From contig NZ_CP108464.1 in the NCBI RefSeq assembly GCF_036226405.1, positions 6,386,001-6,450,000 on the forward strand: DNA of 64,000 nucleotides, written 5' to 3'. The notes below the pieces were generated by a model that did no database searches, was not told the DNA's origin, and saw only the letters and a program-made list of their open reading frames with translations. Origin of the DNA: Streptomyces sp. NBC_01260. Its GTDB lineage: Bacteria > Actinomycetota > Actinomycetes > Streptomycetales > Streptomycetaceae. The position numbers were made by a program, and so were the translations under genes. Below, piece by piece: positions 1 to 8,372 of the stretch. Position 1 is the first letter of the stretch. Each line of letters starts with the position of its first letter.

Positions 1-1
1 G

Positions 2-823
2 ACCCTCGCGGCCGGCGGCACGCAGATGATCGCCCAGCGCTCCACCGGCTTCAACAACATCGACCTGGACGTCGCCGAGCGCCTCGCCATGCGCGTGGCC
101 CGGGTCTCCTCCTACTCGCCCCACTCGGTCGCCGAATTCGCCTGGACCCTGGCCATGGCGGTCAACCGCCGAGTCATCCGGGCCGCGAGCCGCACCCGCG
201 ACTTCGACTTCCGCCTCGACGGGCTCCTCGGCCGGGACATGCACGGCCGCACGGCCGGTGTCGTCGGCACCGGCAAGATCGGTGAGGCCTTCACCCGGAT
301 CGCCCATGGCTTCGGCATGAATCTGCTGGGCTGGGACGTCGCCGAGAACCCGGCCTGCGTCGAGCTCGGCATGCGGTACGTCGACAAGGACCAGCTCCTC
401 GCCGAGTCCGACCTGATCAGCCTGCACGTCCCGCTGCTGCCCTCGACCCACCACGTCATCGGCAAGGACGCCCTGGCCCGGATGAAGGACGACGCGATCC
501 TGATCAACTCCAGCCGCGGCGGACTCATCGACACCACCGCCCTGGTCGGGGAGTTGCGGGCCGGCCGGTTCCTCGGCGTCGGACTCGACGTGTACGAGGC
601 CGAGGCCGGGCTCTTCTTCCTCGACAAGTCGATCGAGGGCATCGACGACGACACCCTGGCCCGGCTGGTCACCTTCCCGAACGTCATCGTCACCTCGCAC
701 CAGGCGTACTACACCGAGGACGCGGTGGGCCAGATCATCGAGGCCACCGTCCAGAACGTCGACGACTACCTGGCCCGCCGCGGCAGTGACAACGTCCTGG
801 TCCCGGCACCGCCCGGACCCTGA
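2..823 (+). CDS. D-2-hydroxyacid dehydrogenase (D-lactate dehydrogenase-like), 5' end outside window
   Basis: The reading frame is already open at the left edge and runs to TGA at 821-823, so the N-terminal part of the substrate domain is missing; the ATG at 26 is an internal Met. The NAD-binding glycine motif GTGKIG lies near 265-285. The usual family catalytic residues are visible: Arg in NSSRGGLID (near 510-535), Glu in LDVYEAE and His in TSHQAYYTED. Members reduce 2-keto acids with NADH in the cytoplasm; the RSTGFNNIDL stretch resembles the D-lactate dehydrogenase branch. Exact substrate cannot be told. The gene is convergent with the anthranilate synthase gene, with only 27 bases between stops. 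Confidence 0.88.
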   Translation, partial: TLAAGGTQMIAQRSTGFNNIDLDVAERLAMRVARVSSYSPHSVAEFAWTLAMAVNRRVIRAASRTRDFDFRLDGLLGRDMHGRTAGVVGTGKIGEAFTRIAHGFGMNLLGWDVAENPACVELGMRYVDKDQLLAESDLISLHVPLLPSTHHVIGKDALARMKDDAILINSSRGGLIDTTALVGELRAGRFLGVGLDVYEAEAGLFFLDKSIEGIDDDTLARLVTFPNVIVTSHQAYYTEDAVGQIIEATVQNVDDYLARRGSDNVLVPAPPGP

Positions 824-850
824 GCACCCGACAGGGTCCGGGCGGCCGCC

Positions 851-2743
851 TCAGCCGCGCACCGGCAGTCCGGCCAGCAGCTCGCTCACGATCGCCGAGC
901 CGCGCAGCGTCAGCACCGACTCCGGATGGAACTGCACCGAGGCGAAGCCGTCCCCGCGCAGCGCGTGCAGCTCCCCGGTCGCCCCGTCCACGCTCACCTC
1001 GATGCCGTGCGCCGCCAGCTCGGCGGCCACGGCGTCGTCGCAGCGCGCGGTGAAACTGTTGTAGAAGCCGACCGTCTCCGGCCGCCCGAACAGCTCGATC
1101 CGGGTCTGCGCACCCTGGTACGGCACCGTCTTGCGGACGATTTCCAGCCCCAGCTCCGCAGCGATCAGCTCATGACCCAGGCACACCCCCAGCAGCCCGT
1201 GCCGGTGGTCCCGGACCAGCTCCGCCGCCAGTGCCCGCAGCTGCCGCATCCTCGGATCGTCCGGATCGCCCGGATTCCCCGGCCCGGGGCCCAGCACCAC
1301 GGGCCCCTCGTGCGCCCGCACGGCCTCGCGCAGCCCCGGCTCGTCGTAGCGGCGCACCGACACATCGAGACCCGAGGCGCGCAGCAGATGCCCCAGCATC
1401 GCGGTGAACGTGTCCTCGCCGTCGACCACCAGCGCATGGCCGGACAGCTCGTCGGTGCGCTCCTGCATCCGCAGCCAGAACGGTGCGAGCCCGTCCCGTC
1501 TGGCGTCCAGCGCCGCCCGCACCCGCGGGTCCGCGGCCAGTCGCGGCGGCGCGCCCGCCGTTCTCGGCCGGCCCGGCAGCACGCCCAGCGCGGTCAGCAC
1601 CCCGGCCGCCTTCGCGTGGGTCTCGGCGACCTCGCCCGCCGGGTCGGAGTGGCGCACCAGCGTCGCCCCGACCGGCACCCGGAGCTGTCCCCGCGCCGAG
1701 ATGTCGGCGGTCCGGATCAGGATCGGCGAGTCCAGCGTCTGCGCCCCGTCGGGTCCCTGCCGCAGCAGGGCCAGCGCACCCGCGTAGTAGCCGCGCCCGC
1801 CGGTCTCGTACCGCTCGATGACCCGGCAGGCGTTCTGCACGGGGGAGCCGGTGACCGTCGCCGCGAACATGGTCTCCTTCAGCACCTCGCGCACATCCAG
1901 CGAGGAGCGCCCGCGCAACTCGTACTCCGTGTGCGCGAGATGGGCCATCTCCTTGAGCCGGGGGCCGATCACCACACCGCCCATGTCGCCGACGGTGCAC
2001 ATCATCTTCAGCTCCTCGTCGACCACCATGGAGAGTTCCTCGGTCTCCTTGCGGTCGCCGAGGAAGGCCAGCAGGCTCTCGGCGGACGGCCCTTCGGCGG
2101 GGTAGCGGTAGGTGCCGCTGATCGGATTCATCACGACCGTCCCGCCGGACATCCGCACATGCACCTCGGGGCTGGCCCCGACCAGTGTCCTGTCCCCGGT
2201 GTGCACGACGAACGTCCAGTACGCGCCCCGCTCACCGGCCAGCAGCCGCCGGAACAGCGCCAGCGCGTCCGCCCTCCCGAACCCCGGGATCTCACCCCGG
2301 AAGGTCCGCCGGATGACGAAGTTCGCGCCCTCGCCCCGGCCGATCTCGTCCTCGATGACCCGCCGGACGGTCCCCGCGTACTCCTCGTCGGCGACATCGA
2401 ACGCGCCGTCCTGGACCCGCACCTCGTGCGCGGGGAGCTGCTCCAGCGTCTCGTCGAGCGGCAGCGCGTAGGTCTCGTCCGCGACCAGGACGGCCAGCGG
2501 TGTTCCGTCGTCCCGTACGTCGAAGCCGCGCTCGGTGATCTGCCGGAACGGCACCAGGGCGAGCGAGGGCCGCTCACCGACCGGGAGGTCCGCCAGCCGG
2601 TCCACCTCCCGCACCTCACCGATCAGCACCTCGACGGTGTCGTGGTCATGGCCGGGGGTACGCCTGCGGAGCAGGGCGAAGGGCGGGCAGTCCTCGCCGA
2701 GAAGTCTCCGGACGATCGTGTGCGGTGCCGGGTGCGGTGTCAT
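851..2743 (-). CDS. trpE: Anthranilate synthase, TrpE-TrpG fusion
   Basis: A 630-residue protein converts chorismate and glutamine to anthranilate, the first step of the tryptophan branch. Residues 1 to about 410 are the chorismate-binding component (ISGTYRYPAEGP, DEELKMMCTVGD, FAATVTGSPVQNACRVIE). About 440-630 form the class I glutamine amidotransferase with Cys521 in GVCLGHE and His606/Glu608 in QFHPES. The ATG at 2743 was chosen because GGAAGGA lies just upstream; an in-frame upstream extension would run through the attenuator. It is controlled by the leader at 2797-2901, so it is expected to be induced when Trp-tRNA is short. Fused E-G enzymes are known from actinomycetes and rhizobia; a role in secondary metabolism is possible but the Trp leader argues for primary supply. 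Confidence 0.93.
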   Translation of the reverse strand: MTPHPAPHTIVRRLLGEDCPPFALLRRRTPGHDHDTVEVLIGEVREVDRLADLPVGERPSLALVPFRQITERGFDVRDDGTPLAVLVADETYALPLDETLEQLPAHEVRVQDGAFDVADEEYAGTVRRVIEDEIGRGEGANFVIRRTFRGEIPGFGRADALALFRRLLAGERGAYWTFVVHTGDRTLVGASPEVHVRMSGGTVVMNPISGTYRYPAEGPSAESLLAFLGDRKETEELSMVVDEELKMMCTVGDMGGVVIGPRLKEMAHLAHTEYELRGRSSLDVREVLKETMFAATVTGSPVQNACRVIERYETGGRGYYAGALALLRQGPDGAQTLDSPILIRTADISARGQLRVPVGATLVRHSDPAGEVAETHAKAAGVLTALGVLPGRPRTAGAPPRLAADPRVRAALDARRDGLAPFWLRMQERTDELSGHALVVDGEDTFTAMLGHLLRASGLDVSVRRYDEPGLREAVRAHEGPVVLGPGPGNPGDPDDPRMRQLRALAAELVRDHRHGLLGVCLGHELIAAELGLEIVRKTVPYQGAQTRIELFGRPETVGFYNSFTARCDDAVAAELAAHGIEVSVDGATGELHALRGDGFASVQFHPESVLTLRGSAIVSELLAGLPVRG

Positions 2744-2796
2744 GGCGGGTGTTCCTTCCACTGGAATCAGCTGGGAGGAACGGCCCGTGGACACGG

Positions 2797-2819
2797 AAAA
2801 GGCCGCCCCTCGGGCGGCC
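2797..2819 (-). terminator. trp attenuator terminator hairpin
   Basis: On the minus strand GGCCGCC pairs with GGCGGCC around a short loop and is followed directly by TTTT, an intrinsic terminator between the leader peptide and trpE. The 5' arm GGCCGCC (strand 3) is complementary to GGCGGCC in the last codons of the leader (strand 2). That segment can in turn pair with GTGGACCGC over the Trp codons (strand 1), giving the classic 1:2, 2:3, 3:4 alternatives. Confidence 0.88.
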
Positions 2820-2844
2820 TCTGCGTCTTTCTGCGTACGCGCAG

Positions 2845-2901
2845 TCAGTGGGCCGCCGGATGAGCGGTCCACCACCAGTTACGGGTCGAGTGCGCGAACA
2901 T
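2845..2901 (-). CDS. trpL: trp leader peptide (18 aa, three consecutive Trp)
   Basis: The ORF encodes MFAHSTRNWWWTAHPAAH and ends in TGA. Trp residues 9-11 sit just ahead of the antiterminator segment, the signature of ribosome-mediated attenuation. Stalling at the UGG codons when Trp-tRNA is scarce would free strand 2 to pair with strand 3 and prevent the terminator. No ribosome binding site precedes the ATG. Instead a TAGGGT -10-like hexamer ends six bases before it, so the mRNA probably starts at the A of the ATG. Leader peptides of this form upstream of Streptomyces trpE are established knowledge. Confidence 0.9.
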   Translation of the reverse strand: MFAHSTRNWWWTAHPAAH

Positions 2902-2914
2902 GCCCGAACCCTAA
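2902..2914 (-). promoter_or_regulatory. Probable trpL/trpE promoter -10 region
   Basis: Minus strand reads TTAGGGTTCGGGC immediately before the trpL ATG. TAGGGT fits the actinobacterial TANNNT -10 and the six-base gap places the start site at the ATG itself, that is, a leaderless transcript. No convincing -35 was found. Confidence 0.45.
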
Positions 2915-2933
2915 CCCACGATCGGGCACGAGG

Positions 2934-2966
2934 AGGCCCGTTCCACCCGATGGATGGAACGGGCCT
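2934..2966 (-). terminator. Hairpin downstream of the interrupted amidase gene
   Basis: AGGCCCGTTCCA at 2934-2945 is the perfect reverse complement of TGGAACGGGCCT at 2955-2966, with a 9-base loop. It lies 30 bases past the amidase stop and just upstream of the trp promoter, so it should separate the two units. There is no U-run, as is common in high-GC actinomycetes. Confidence 0.6.
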
Positions 2967-2995
2967 GCGGTCCGGTCAGCTCAACTCGGCTCAGC

Positions 2996-5845
2996 TCAGA
3001 ACAGCGAGTTGTAGATCTGCCAGCCGGTGCCGACCTGTGCCTTGGTGTCGAAGGGCTGGGCCGCGTCACCGGTGCCCTTGTAGTACCAGAGCTCTCCCGA
3101 TCCGTTCACGCCGATCAGGTCCCCGATGCCGTCCCGGTTCAGGTCGCTCGGACCCAGCATCAGCTTGTAGGCGCCCCAGCCGGAACCGATCTGCACCCGC
3201 TTGGCATACGGTGCGGTGGCGCTGCCGGTGCCCGTGTAGGTCCAGAGCACACCGGACTTGTCCCGCGCCACGAAGTCGGCCTTGCCGTCACCGTTCAGAT
3301 CGCCGGTGGAGACGACGGCGTCGTAGATCTGCCAGCCCGTGCCTATCTGCGCCTTGGGGGCGAAGGGCTTCGTCGGGTCACCCGTTCCCTTGTAGAAATA
3401 GATCACCCCGGAGCCGTTGCGGGCGATCATGTCCGCCTTGCCGTCCCCGTCCAGGTCGCGCATGCCCCAGATGCCGTCGTACTGGTTCCAGCCGCTGCCG
3501 ACCTTGAGCCGGGCCAGATACGGCTTGTCCGGGTTGCCGCTGCCGCGGTAGTACCAGAGCACGCCGTCCTTGTCGCGGGCCGTGATGTCGCCCGTGCCGT
3601 CGGCCCGCATCGCGGTCATGGCGGTGATGGCGGTGTAGTTCTGCCAGCCGTAGCCCATGAGGTAGCGCTTGTAGTACGGGGACGTGGCGCTGCCGGTGCC
3701 CTGGTACTGCCACATGTCGCCCGCGTTGTCCCGGCCGATGATGTTGTAGCGGTCCGTCCCGGCGTCCGGGACGGTGCTGTTCGCCTGCTGGACGTCGCTC
3801 GCCTTCACCCAGGCGATGCGGTGGTTGTAGCGGATCGGGTAGAAGAGGTTCGTGCTCCCCTTGACCAGCGTCCGGTCGTTGTCGGCCGTGCCGGCGAACG
3901 TACCCGCGAACCAGTAGTCACCGGCCTGCGCCGGACCGACCTGGGGGTAGGCCTGGCCCGCGGGGACGGTGTACTTCGACAGCGACTGGTCGTTCTTGTC
4001 CTGCACCGGGACGCCGGTGCCCGCGTAGGCGGCGTCCTCCGGGTAGGCGCGCCCGTACACCGGGATGGACGTCACACCCGCCTTGGGCTTCAGCACCGGC
4101 TGGGCGGTCTTGGCGACCGCCTTGGTGAACTGGCCGCCCGGGTTCTGGAACCAGGCCTTCTTGCCGCCGTACCAGATGGCGGTCCAGTCGGCCTTGGCCT
4201 CGGCGACGACGTACTGGCCTCCGGCGACGACCTTGTTGCCCCAGTTCGGGCCGTCGGTGGCCTTCACGTTCGGGATGTACGGGTCGCTGATCATCGCGGA
4301 CGTCGTGGAGGCGGAGGTGTAGAGGTAGCCGAAGTTCGTCGGCTGCTTGGCCACCGTGCTGCCGCCGTACGTCAGCGTCGGCTGGTTGGCCGTGGTGAAC
4401 GGGGGCACGACCCGGACCACCTGGCCGGCCTTGACCGGGCCGCCCGCGCCACTGGCGCCGGTCGGGGCGCCGATCAGGGACATGTAGTGGTTCCAGTCCC
4501 AGAAGGGTCCCGGGTCCCAGTGCTGGCCGGCGACGTTGCCGTCCAGGACGCCGGGCACCTCGTCGTGGCCGATGATGTGCTCACGGTCGAGCGGGATGGA
4601 GAACCGGGCGGCGAGGTACTTCACGAGCGTCGCGGACGACTCGTACTGCGGCTCGGTGTACCAGCTGCCCGACTTGATCGCGTAGCCCTCGTGCTCGATA
4701 CCCACCGAGTGCATGTTCACGGTCTTGTTCGCCGCGTGCCATGCCTCGTTCCTGGTCTCGACCATCTGGGTGACCAGGCCGTCCTTGGCCCGGATCAGGT
4801 AGTGCGCGCTCGCGTAGGACGCCGGGTTCTGGAAGGTGGCCAGCGAACCGTCGTACCCGCCCTCCGTGTCGTGGATGACGATGTAGCGGATGTCCTCGCC
4901 ACTGCCCGGACGGTCGGCGACGTTGTAGTTGCCGAAGTCGTCCGGGGCGCTGCTGTTCTGCTTTTACCCGGCGGGCCTGAAGTCGCAGTTCAGCCCGGAC
5001 GGGCACTCCGGGGCCGGGGTCGCGGTGGTGCTCGCGTTCGTCGCCGCCAGCGGCATGTTCGCGGGTTTGACCGGGGTCACCGACGGGTCGGCGGGCAGCG
5101 ACAGCTGCTGGCCGTCCGCCGTCAGCCGGCTCTCGCCGTTGCGGACGGACTCGAAGACGCGGTTGGCGAAGAGCGTGGCGCCCTTGGTGTCCGGTGCCTG
5201 GCTGTAGCGCGCCACGGCCGGGTACCACTTACCGGCGTCGTCGGGGAGCGAGTCGGTGGCCTCGCGCTGGTACTTCGCGAGCAGCGCCGCGCCCGCGCGG
5301 ATGGACTGCGCGGTGTCGTCCTGCACGGCGCCGGCCGGCTTGTCGATCAGCTTCGCGGCCTCGTCCAGCGTGTGCAGCTCGGCCGCGCCGGTGTCCACCC
5401 GCTTCGGCAGGGTGCGCAGGGCGCGCTCGGCGTCGAAGTGCTTCGTCACGGCAGGGTCGCCGCTCATGTTGAGGTGTGCGAGCCGCTCCGCGTCCGTCGG
5501 CTGCTCGATGTCGTCCTCGGTGACCCGGGTGAGCCCCATGACGTTGTACGCGCCACTGGTGCTCGGCTCGCCGTCGTGGCTCTCCCACAGCGTCTGGCGG
5601 TAGGAGACCGCCATCAGCACACTCTGCGGTACGTCGAACTCGCGCGCCGCGTCCTTGAACTGCGTCTGCAGCGCGGCGGCCGCGGAGGCCGGCTTGCTGT
5701 CGGTCGTCACGGTGTCCTGGGACGCCATGGCGACCGTGCCGATCGTCGCGGTCGCCACGACCGCTGCCCCCACCCCGTAGAGCATCCGTCTCTTCTTGAG
5801 GTCCTTGCGATGGTTCTGCTTCAAAACCCCACCCCTGCGGTTCAT
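2996..5845 (-). pseudogene. Secreted N-acetylmuramoyl-L-alanine amidase with FG-GAP repeats, interrupted by an in-frame TAA
   Basis: One continuous frame of 950 codons is broken only by TAA at 4964-4966 (codon 294). Upstream is a basic N-terminus and signal segment (MLYGVGAAVVATATIGTVAM) and a 240-residue secreted domain. Downstream is an amidase_2/PGRP-type domain (YIVIHDTEGGYDGSL, SAHYLI, GIEHEGY, IIGHDEVPG) cleaving the MurNAc-L-Ala bond. Then come a linker region and about five 46-residue FG-GAP/VCBS repeats with DLDGDGKAD-type loops. The stop falls between PAG and KQNSSAPDD, inside what should be continuous sequence; a Tyr codon (TAC/TAT) is one base away. No ATG, GTG or TTG follows the stop before the ATG at 4765, which is inside the amidase fold. 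Start may instead be the TTG at 5824, preceded by AGGGGTGG. It could be a true pseudogene, a read-through gene or a sequence error. Confidence 0.8.
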
Positions 5846-5849
5846 TTGC

Positions 5850-5878
5850 TTGAAATCCGAAAACGGTGACGCTAGCAG
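5850..5878 (+). promoter_or_regulatory. Possible aroH promoter
   Basis: TTGAAA at 5850-5855 and TAGCAG at 5873-5878 are 17 bases apart, about 100 bases ahead of the DAHP synthase start. The site abuts the start of the divergent amidase gene. This is a pattern match only. Confidence 0.25.
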
Positions 5879-5975
5879 CCCCGACTGTGTCCCTCGTCAC
5901 TGGCACGCCGCCTCGTCCGTCTCAGTCACTGAGCATCAGGAAAAGCAGTCGACAGGACCCCGTAATGTGGGACCC

Positions 5976-7328
5976 GTGACCGTGAACGCCAATACCTCCG
6001 TCGCCGGTGGCAACACCTGGCGAGACCTTCCCGCGGCGCAGCAGCCCGAGTACCCCGACTCCGAGGCGCTGCGCGATGTACTCGCGGACCTCGCGTCGTA
6101 TCCGCCGCTCGTCTTCGCGGGCGAGTGCGACCAGCTGCGCGCCCGCATGGGAGCCGTCGCCAAGGGCGAGGCGTTCCTGCTCCAGGGCGGTGACTGCGCC
6201 GAGGCCTTCGACGCCGTGTCGGCCGAGCACATCCGCGCCAAGCTGAAGACGCTGCTCCAGATGAGCGCCGTCCTCACCTACGCGGCCTCCGTGCCCGTCG
6301 TCAAGGTGGGCCGGATCGCCGGCCAGTACTCCAAACCGCGCTCCAAGTCGACCGAGACCCGCGACGGCGTGACCCTGCCGACCTACCGCGGCGACTCCGT
6401 CAACGGCTTCGCCTTCACCGAGGCCGAGCGCGTCCCGGACCCGGACCGGCTGAAGCAGATGTACCACGCATCCGCTTCCACCCTGAACCTCGTCCGCGCC
6501 TTCACCACCGGCGGTTACGCCGACCTGCGCCAGGTGCACGCCTGGAACCAGGACTTCGTGAAGTCGTCCCCGTCCGGCCAGCGCTACGAGGCCCTGGCCC
6601 GCGAGATCGACAACGCGCTGAACTTCATGAAGGCGTGCGGCACGGACCCGGCCGAGTTCAAGGCCGTCGAGTTCTACGCCTCGCACGAGGGCCTGTTGCT
6701 GGACTACGAGTCGGCGCTGACCCGCACCGACTCGCGCACCGGCGAGCTGTACGACACCTCGGGCCACATGGTGTGGATCGGTGAGCGCACCCGCCAGATG
6801 GACGGCGCGCACATCGAGTTCGCCTCGAAGATCCGCAACCCCATCGGCATCAAGCTCGGACCGACGACCACCGTCGACGAGGCGCTCGGCTACATCGACC
6901 GCCTCGACCCCGAGCGCGAGCCCGGCCGGCTGACCTTCATCGTCCGGATGGGCGCCGACAAGGTCCGCGACAAGCTCCCCGAGCTGGTCGAGAAGGTCAC
7001 CGCCTCCGGTGCCACCGTCGCCTGGGTCACCGACCCGATGCACGGCAACACCTTCGAGGCCGCGTCCGGCCACAAGACCCGCCGCTTCGACGACGTCCTG
7101 GACGAGGTCAAGGGCTTCTTCGAGGTGCACAAGGGCCTGGGCACCCACCCGGGCGGCATCCACGTCGAGCTCACCGGTGACGACGTCACCGAGTGCGTCG
7201 GCGGCGGCCACGAGATCTTCGTGGACGATCTGCACCAGCGTTACGAGACGGCCTGCGACCCGCGGCTCAACCGCAGCCAGTCGTTGGACCTCGCGTTCCT
7301 GGTCGCCGAGATGTACCGGGATCAGTAG
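5976..7328 (+). CDS. aroH: Class II (plant-type) DAHP synthase
   Basis: A 450-residue cytoplasmic enzyme condenses phosphoenolpyruvate and erythrose 4-phosphate to DAHP, the entry to the shikimate pathway. Class II features are clear: FAGECDQLR, LLQGGDCAEAF, GRIAGQYSKPRS, GDSVNGF, HMVWIGERTRQ, NPIGIKLGP, WVTDPMHGNT and GGIHVELTGDDVTEC. The GTG at 5976 gives VTVNANTSVAGGNTWRDLP and the 450-residue length normal for Streptomyces; a GTG two codons later is also possible. It is monocistronic between the divergent amidase and a strong terminator. Its closeness to trpE suggests linked aromatic supply. No regulatory chorismate mutase domain is present. Confidence 0.95.
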   Translation: MTVNANTSVAGGNTWRDLPAAQQPEYPDSEALRDVLADLASYPPLVFAGECDQLRARMGAVAKGEAFLLQGGDCAEAFDAVSAEHIRAKLKTLLQMSAVLTYAASVPVVKVGRIAGQYSKPRSKSTETRDGVTLPTYRGDSVNGFAFTEAERVPDPDRLKQMYHASASTLNLVRAFTTGGYADLRQVHAWNQDFVKSSPSGQRYEALAREIDNALNFMKACGTDPAEFKAVEFYASHEGLLLDYESALTRTDSRTGELYDTSGHMVWIGERTRQMDGAHIEFASKIRNPIGIKLGPTTTVDEALGYIDRLDPEREPGRLTFIVRMGADKVRDKLPELVEKVTASGATVAWVTDPMHGNTFEAASGHKTRRFDDVLDEVKGFFEVHKGLGTHPGGIHVELTGDDVTECVGGGHEIFVDDLHQRYETACDPRLNRSQSLDLAFLVAEMYRDQ

Positions 7329-7355
7329 GCGTCACCGCTGGTAGCGCAGTTGCGA

Positions 7356-7392
7356 CTGTGGGGCACGGATCGATGTGATCCGTGCCCCACAG
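7356..7392 (+). terminator. Intrinsic terminator after aroH
   Basis: CTGTGGGGCACGGATC at 7356-7371 pairs perfectly with GATCCGTGCCCCACAG at 7377-7392 around a GATGT loop, a 16-bp stem 27 bases past the aroH stop. Confidence 0.88.
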
Positions 7393-7433
7393 GGCGTTCC
7401 GGGGCTTTTGCCGCCCTGAAGTGACGGGTAAGG

Positions 7434-7452
7434 TTAGGTTAGCCTCACCGAT
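7434..7452 (+). promoter_or_regulatory. Iron box (DmdR1/IdeR-type operator) ahead of bfd
   Basis: TTAGGTTAGCCTCACCGAT closely matches the actinobacterial iron-regulator box (TTAGGTTAGGCTNACCTAA). It sits about 50 bases upstream of the bacterioferritin-associated ferredoxin start. Repression by an iron-loaded DtxR-family regulator would switch the gene on in iron starvation, when iron must be released from bacterioferritin. Confidence 0.75.
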
Positions 7453-7499
7453 TATCGGGACGGCCGCCACGATCCATCCCGCCGGGAGGTGAAACCCGC

Positions 7500-7784
7500 A
7501 TGTACGTCTGCTCGTGCTTCGGCGTCACGGAGCAGCAGGTCAAGAAGCATGCGGAAGCCGGCGCCTGCACGCCCCGCCAGATAGCCTCCGCCTGCAAGGC
7601 GGGGACCGACTGCGGCAGCTGCGTCCGCACCATCCAGGCGATGCTGGGCCGCGGCGCCTGTCCGCGCCGCGAACTGCTCGACCGGAAGCAGCCGCCCGGC
7701 GCGGTCGAACGTCTGGACGCCGGTACCGAACCCGGCGCCGTCCCCGCTCTCGGGCCGACGGCCGGATTCCCCGAAGCCGCCTGA
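7500..7784 (+). CDS. bfd: Bacterioferritin-associated ferredoxin (2Fe-2S)
   Basis: A 94-residue protein with the BFD-like [2Fe-2S] fold. Cys4, Cys6, Cys38 and Cys41 give the CxC...CxxC ligand set (CSC and CGSC). The family reduces the ferric core of bacterioferritin so that iron can leave. The last 35 residues are a Pro/Gly/Ala-rich tail without cysteines. AGGTGA lies seven bases before the ATG. It is convergent with bfr and under an iron box, which fits opposite regulation of iron release and storage. Confidence 0.93.
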   Translation: MYVCSCFGVTEQQVKKHAEAGACTPRQIASACKAGTDCGSCVRTIQAMLGRGACPRRELLDRKQPPGAVERLDAGTEPGAVPALGPTAGFPEAA

Positions 7785-7813
7785 GCGTGGCCGGGTACGG
7801 ATGCCGGCCACGC
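7785..7813. terminator. Bidirectional terminator between bfd and bfr
   Basis: GCGTGGCCGG at 7785-7794 pairs with CCGGCCACGC at 7804-7813 (10-bp perfect stem). It starts at the base after the bfd stop and ends five bases before the bfr stop, serving both convergent genes. Confidence 0.75.
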
Positions 7814-7818
7814 GTCGG

Positions 7819-8298
7819 TCAGCTCTCCGGCTGCTCGATCAGCTGCGCGATGTAGAGCGGCTCGCCGAGTTTCTCGACCAGTTCCAGCTGGGTGTCCAGA
7901 TAGTCGATGTGGTGCTCCTCGTCGGCCAGGATCGACTCGAAGATGTTCGCGGACGTGATGTCGCCCTTGCCGCGCATCAGCTCGATGCCCCGCTTGAGGC
8001 GGTCGATCGCCTCCACCTCGACCTGGCGGTCCGCCTGGAACATCTCGGTGACCGTCTGGCCCACGCGTACGTGGAAGAGCCGTTGGTAGTTCGGCAGTCC
8101 ATCGAGGAAGAGAATCCGGTCGGTCAGGATCTCGGCGTGCTTCATTTCGTCGAACGACTCGGATCGGGTGTACTTCGCGAGCTTCGTCCAGCCGAAGTTG
8201 TCCTGCATCTTTGCATGCAGGAAATACTGATTGATGGCAGTCAATTCGGCGGTCAGCTGTTCGTTCAGGAACTCGAGGACCTCGGGGTCGCCCTGCAT
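7819..8298 (-). CDS. bfr: Bacterioferritin
   Basis: A 159-residue 24-mer-forming iron store that oxidises Fe2+ at a di-iron centre and deposits the mineral core. All ferroxidase ligands are in place with E. coli numbering: Glu18, Glu51, His54, Glu94, Glu127 and His130. Met52, the haem ligand, is also present, so this is a true haem bacterioferritin, not a ferritin or Dps. The ATG at 8298 is preceded by GGAAGGAG. It is divergent from the sulfite-oxidase-like gene, and an inverted repeat at 8373-8394 lies in the shared promoter region. Confidence 0.96.
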   Translation of the reverse strand: MQGDPEVLEFLNEQLTAELTAINQYFLHAKMQDNFGWTKLAKYTRSESFDEMKHAEILTDRILFLDGLPNYQRLFHVRVGQTVTEMFQADRQVEVEAIDRLKRGIELMRGKGDITSANIFESILADEEHHIDYLDTQLELVEKLGEPLYIAQLIEQPES

Positions 8299-8372
8299 CG
8301 CAGAGGCTCCTTCCAACCGGTGAACTGGGCAAGTTGGCCGCATCTTCGCATCGCACCCGATGGTCGTCCAGT

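Noticed and set aside
4766..4966. Frameshift as the cause of the amidase interruption
   Set aside because: Both halves are in the same frame; the only defect is the TAA codon.
4581..5228. A third minus-strand frame over the amidase break
   Set aside because: It is a different frame rich in Arg/Gly/Pro and spans the stop only because it is a shadow.
2954..5869. Plus-strand open frame of about 970 codons antisense to the amidase
   Set aside because: Its sequence is Val/Arg/Gly/Ala-rich without motifs, and codon positions fit the minus-strand gene. Long antisense frames are expected at this GC content.
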